Origin: Actinokineospora fastidiosa
GTDB taxonomy: Bacteria > Actinomycetota > Actinomycetes > Mycobacteriales > Pseudonocardiaceae
DNA: 64,000 nt
Reading direction: 5' to 3'
Assembly: GCF_014648415.1 (NCBI RefSeq)
Contig: NZ_BMRB01000011.1
Location: 36,237 to 100,236, forward strand
A program made the position numbers and the translations under genes. Under the pieces are notes generated by a model, which had not been told where the DNA came from, searched no databases, and saw only the letters and a program-made list of their open reading frames with translations. Shown in pieces: positions 62,175 to 64,000 of the stretch (position 1 is its first letter; every line of letters begins with the position of its first letter).

Positions 62175-62672
62175 ATGGAACCGCAGCAGTTCGCCACACT
62201 ACGACTTCGCGGCGCCGACGGGATGACCGTGCACGGACCCTACGCCGACCGTGCCGACGCCGACATGGCGACCGGACGATTCGCCAGCGACATCACCACC
62301 TTCGCCTGCACGCTCGCGCTGTACCCGCCCGACGCCGACCCCATCACCACCTGCGCCACCACCGCACCCACCGGCACAGTGCTCGAAATGACCGACGACG
62401 TCGCCGACGCACTACTCACCGCCAACGAATCCGACCCTGGGACCGACCGCGCAGGACCCGTCGCGGTGGCCGTGCTGGTCGATCCGCCCGCGCGGCGACT
62501 GCTCCTCTGGATCGGACCCTTCCCCGACACCACCGCAGCACAGTCCTGGCTGAAGCAGGCCAGCACCGTCAGCGGCGGCACCTACCGCGCGACCATGCGC
62601 GTACACCCACTACACGCCACCGACGTCGCCGAGCCGGAAGTCGGCCCGAAAACAACCGGGACCGTCGCCTGA
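62175..62672 (+). CDS. Hypothetical protein (165 aa)
   Basis: Soluble acidic protein. ATG 62175 is preceded by GGGGGC; ATG 62160 is in frame and adds 5 residues. Contains AVAVLVDPPARRLLLWIGPF, perhaps a small alpha/beta fold. No assignment. The following 27-codon frame and the next gene are arranged in a tight series. Confidence 0.55.
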   Translation: MEPQQFATLRLRGADGMTVHGPYADRADADMATGRFASDITTFACTLALYPPDADPITTCATTAPTGTVLEMTDDVADALLTANESDPGTDRAGPVAVAVLVDPPARRLLLWIGPFPDTTAAQSWLKQASTVSGGTYRATMRVHPLHATDVAEPEVGPKTTGTVA

Positions 62673-62674
62673 CC

Positions 62675-62758
62675 ATGCCCGTTCGTGAACCCGTAGCCAA
62701 ACGAAGGATCAGACGGCCACAGGCCCGTCGCGCCCAGCGAAAGGGCGTTGTGTCATGA
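62675..62758 (+). CDS. Arg-rich small peptide gene (27 aa), tentative
   Basis: ATG 62675 to TGA 62758 encodes a short basic peptide (MPVREPVAKRRIRRPQARR onward) whose stop overlaps the next ATG (ATGA). The overlap and basic content argue for a real small gene, but the evidence is weak. Confidence 0.35.
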   Translation: MPVREPVAKRRIRRPQARRAQRKGVVS

Positions 62759-63180
62759 CGCACCTCAACTCCCGCCCGGATTCAGACGTTGTCTGGGGCG
62801 CGCAAGCGGGCATGGGCCTCGGCTACACCCTGGAAGCCGCCGCCGTCCGGCTCGCGAACGACATCACCGCACTCCGCCAGGACGGCGGCATTCCCACACA
62901 AGTGCGCACCATGATCAGCGTCCTGCCGCACCAGCGCGTCCTGGAGATCCGCGTGGAGGGACTGACGGTCGAAGCCGACCCCGACCGCACCACCGTCCGG
63001 GAGGTCGCCAACACGCTCTTCGAACTGGCCAGCGACCACAACATCATCACCCTCGACGACAACCCACCGCTGTTCACTCAACGCATCCTCTTCCTCGGCA
63101 CCGACGGCCGACCGTTCACCGCCATGGTCGGAGCAGGCGCCGGCGACGTGGAAACGCGCCCTGTGTCCTCGTACAGCTGA
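62755..63180 (+). CDS. Hypothetical protein (141 aa)
   Basis: MTHLNSRPDSDVVWGAQAGM begins a soluble protein with an alpha/beta pattern (TMISVLPHQRVLEIRVEGL). No domain recognised. Start overlaps the preceding small frame by four bases. Last gene of the accessory region. Confidence 0.6.
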   Translation: MTHLNSRPDSDVVWGAQAGMGLGYTLEAAAVRLANDITALRQDGGIPTQVRTMISVLPHQRVLEIRVEGLTVEADPDRTTVREVANTLFELASDHNIITLDDNPPLFTQRILFLGTDGRPFTAMVGAGAGDVETRPVSSYS

Positions 63181-63604
63181 ACGTTGGACGCTTCTCGTCT
63201 ACGCCATTCTCGACGACGGTGACCGCCACGGCCGACATCAAACCCCGATGCGTCGTTCGGTCCATCGGACTCGGCCTCCGGTCGTTCGCGATCTTCAGCG
63301 ATTGAAGCTGGCGGCGCCCGTCGTAACGAGTCCACGTGGCCAAGCCGCGTCGAGGTGTGGGGAAGGGACTGGCAGCCCGAGGAAGCTGCGATACCGAGCC
63401 AGGCACGATGCTGTCCTGTCGCTGGCCGTTCCGTCGGTTGTCGAGCCTCCACGGTGGTGGCCTTCACATCGTCGGCGGTGCGGCGGAACTTCCAACGGCA
63501 GCATCGCCGGTGATCGGACGCGCTGATCGCGACCGGTCAGCGGCGTGAGCGGATGTGCCCATCGATGTAATTGAGGCGATAGATACTCGTCCCAATCGGG
63601 CGGC
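63181..63604. other. Right border gap
   Basis: No gene seen. I looked for a copy of the tRNA-Pro 3' end (GGTTCAAATCCTGTCAGCCC) as a right attachment site and found none in this stretch. Confidence 0.45.
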
Positions 63605-64000
63605 TCAAAGGGTTTGTTCTGCTGCTTGCGTGGCGGCGGCGAGCCACTCCCGCCACTGGGCGGCCTGCGCCTCGGCCTGCTCGGCGCGGCGCTTGTCGCC
63701 CGCGGCGCGGGCCTTGGCCGCCTGGGCCTCGAACTGCTCGACCCGCTCGCGGAACTGCGCGGCCCTGGCCTCGGCCTCCGGGTCGGTCCGGCGCCACTGC
63801 GCGTCGGCGGCGGTGCGGACCTTCTCCTCGACGGCGCGGAGCCTGCCCTCCAGCTCGCGGATGCGCTCGCGCGGGACCTTGCCGATCTCCTCCCAGCGCT
63901 CCTGGATGCGGTGCAGCTGCGCGCGCGCCGCCTCCAGGTCGCCCTGCGGGTTGATCTTCTCGGCCTCGGCGAGCAGCTCCTCCTTGCGCTTGGCGTTCTC
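63605..64000 (-). CDS. DUF349-domain protein, C-terminal part (continues outside window)
   Basis: The frame enters the window from the right edge and ends TGA at 63605. The visible 131 residues are charged coiled-coil helices ([40 protein letters not shown]) repeating the W-x-x-I-G-x-V/P pattern of DUF349, a conserved actinobacterial family of unknown biochemical role. Not part of the accessory region. Confidence 0.88.
   Translation of the reverse strand, partial: ENAKRKEELLAEAEKINPQGDLEAARAQLHRIQERWEEIGKVPRERIRELEGRLRAVEEKVRTAADAQWRRTDPEAEARAAQFRERVEQFEAQAAKARAAGDKRRAEQAEAQAAQWREWLAAATQAAEQTL

Overview
The window is very GC-rich DNA with actinobacterial gene families (Scr1/DUF5753 regulators, MAB_1171c-type membrane proteins, a Tad pilus locus with a BTAD/LysM regulator, Imm1 immunity). 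Many genes start with GTG and overlap by ATGA or GTGA. I infer a Pseudonocardiaceae-like organism (Lentzea, Saccharothrix or Actinosynnema relatives). No database search was run.

Layout. 1-5.1 kb is ordinary chromosome: the end of cmk, plsC, der, an alpha/beta hydrolase, a NarL-type two-component pair and tRNA-Pro(GGG). The right edge (63.6-64.0 kb, minus strand) is again housekeeping-like, a DUF349 protein. The roughly 58 kb between is accessory. No integrase, transposase or direct repeat of the tRNA-Pro 3' end is visible, so I do not call it one mobile element.

5.1-14.6 kb looks like a defence island. It holds a KAP P-loop NTPase fused to a TIR domain, a degenerate tRNA-Val(GAC) 3' fragment, a three-gene minus-strand operon (small unknown protein, SMC/Rad50-like ATPase with a Cys4 hook, PD-(D/E)XK nuclease), and an endonuclease/exonuclease/phosphatase-fold protein. 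15.3-22.1 kb carries a Scr1-type regulator, a GGDEF-HxlR fusion, and the plus-strand run XRE, ImmA/IrrE peptidase, MAB_1171c membrane protein and FAD monooxygenase.

22.2-38.8 kb is the most unusual part. QueE and a tandem QueD (22.8-24.3 kb) and QueC (36.8-37.6 kb) make the 7-deazaguanine precursor preQ0. Between them lie two paralogous XRE regulators, an APH-fold kinase, and a tightly overlapped minus-strand operon: two small proteins, an unknown 160-aa protein, QueC, a degenerate reverse transcriptase, an FGE/SUMF1-fold protein, DUF6884, GT2, radical SAM, phosphoribosyltransferase, GT4, FEN-type 5'-3' exonuclease and PIG-L deacetylase. My inference is a pathway that builds and glycosylates a 7-deazaguanine-linked product, or marks nucleic acid with it. 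I cannot name a described system with this composition.

39.5-52.5 kb is a complete Tad/Flp pilus locus: prepilin peptidase, secreted proteins, CpaB-like SAF protein, CpaE-like ATPase, CpaF, TadB, TadC, Flp-like pilin, three TadE/G-type pseudopilins and a large BTAD regulator. 53.8-63.2 kb has a MoxR AAA+ ATPase with a VWA/HExxH partner, small unknown proteins (one with a RAMA domain), a DddA-like deaminase with an Imm1 immunity protein, a double winged-helix protein and further unknown small proteins.
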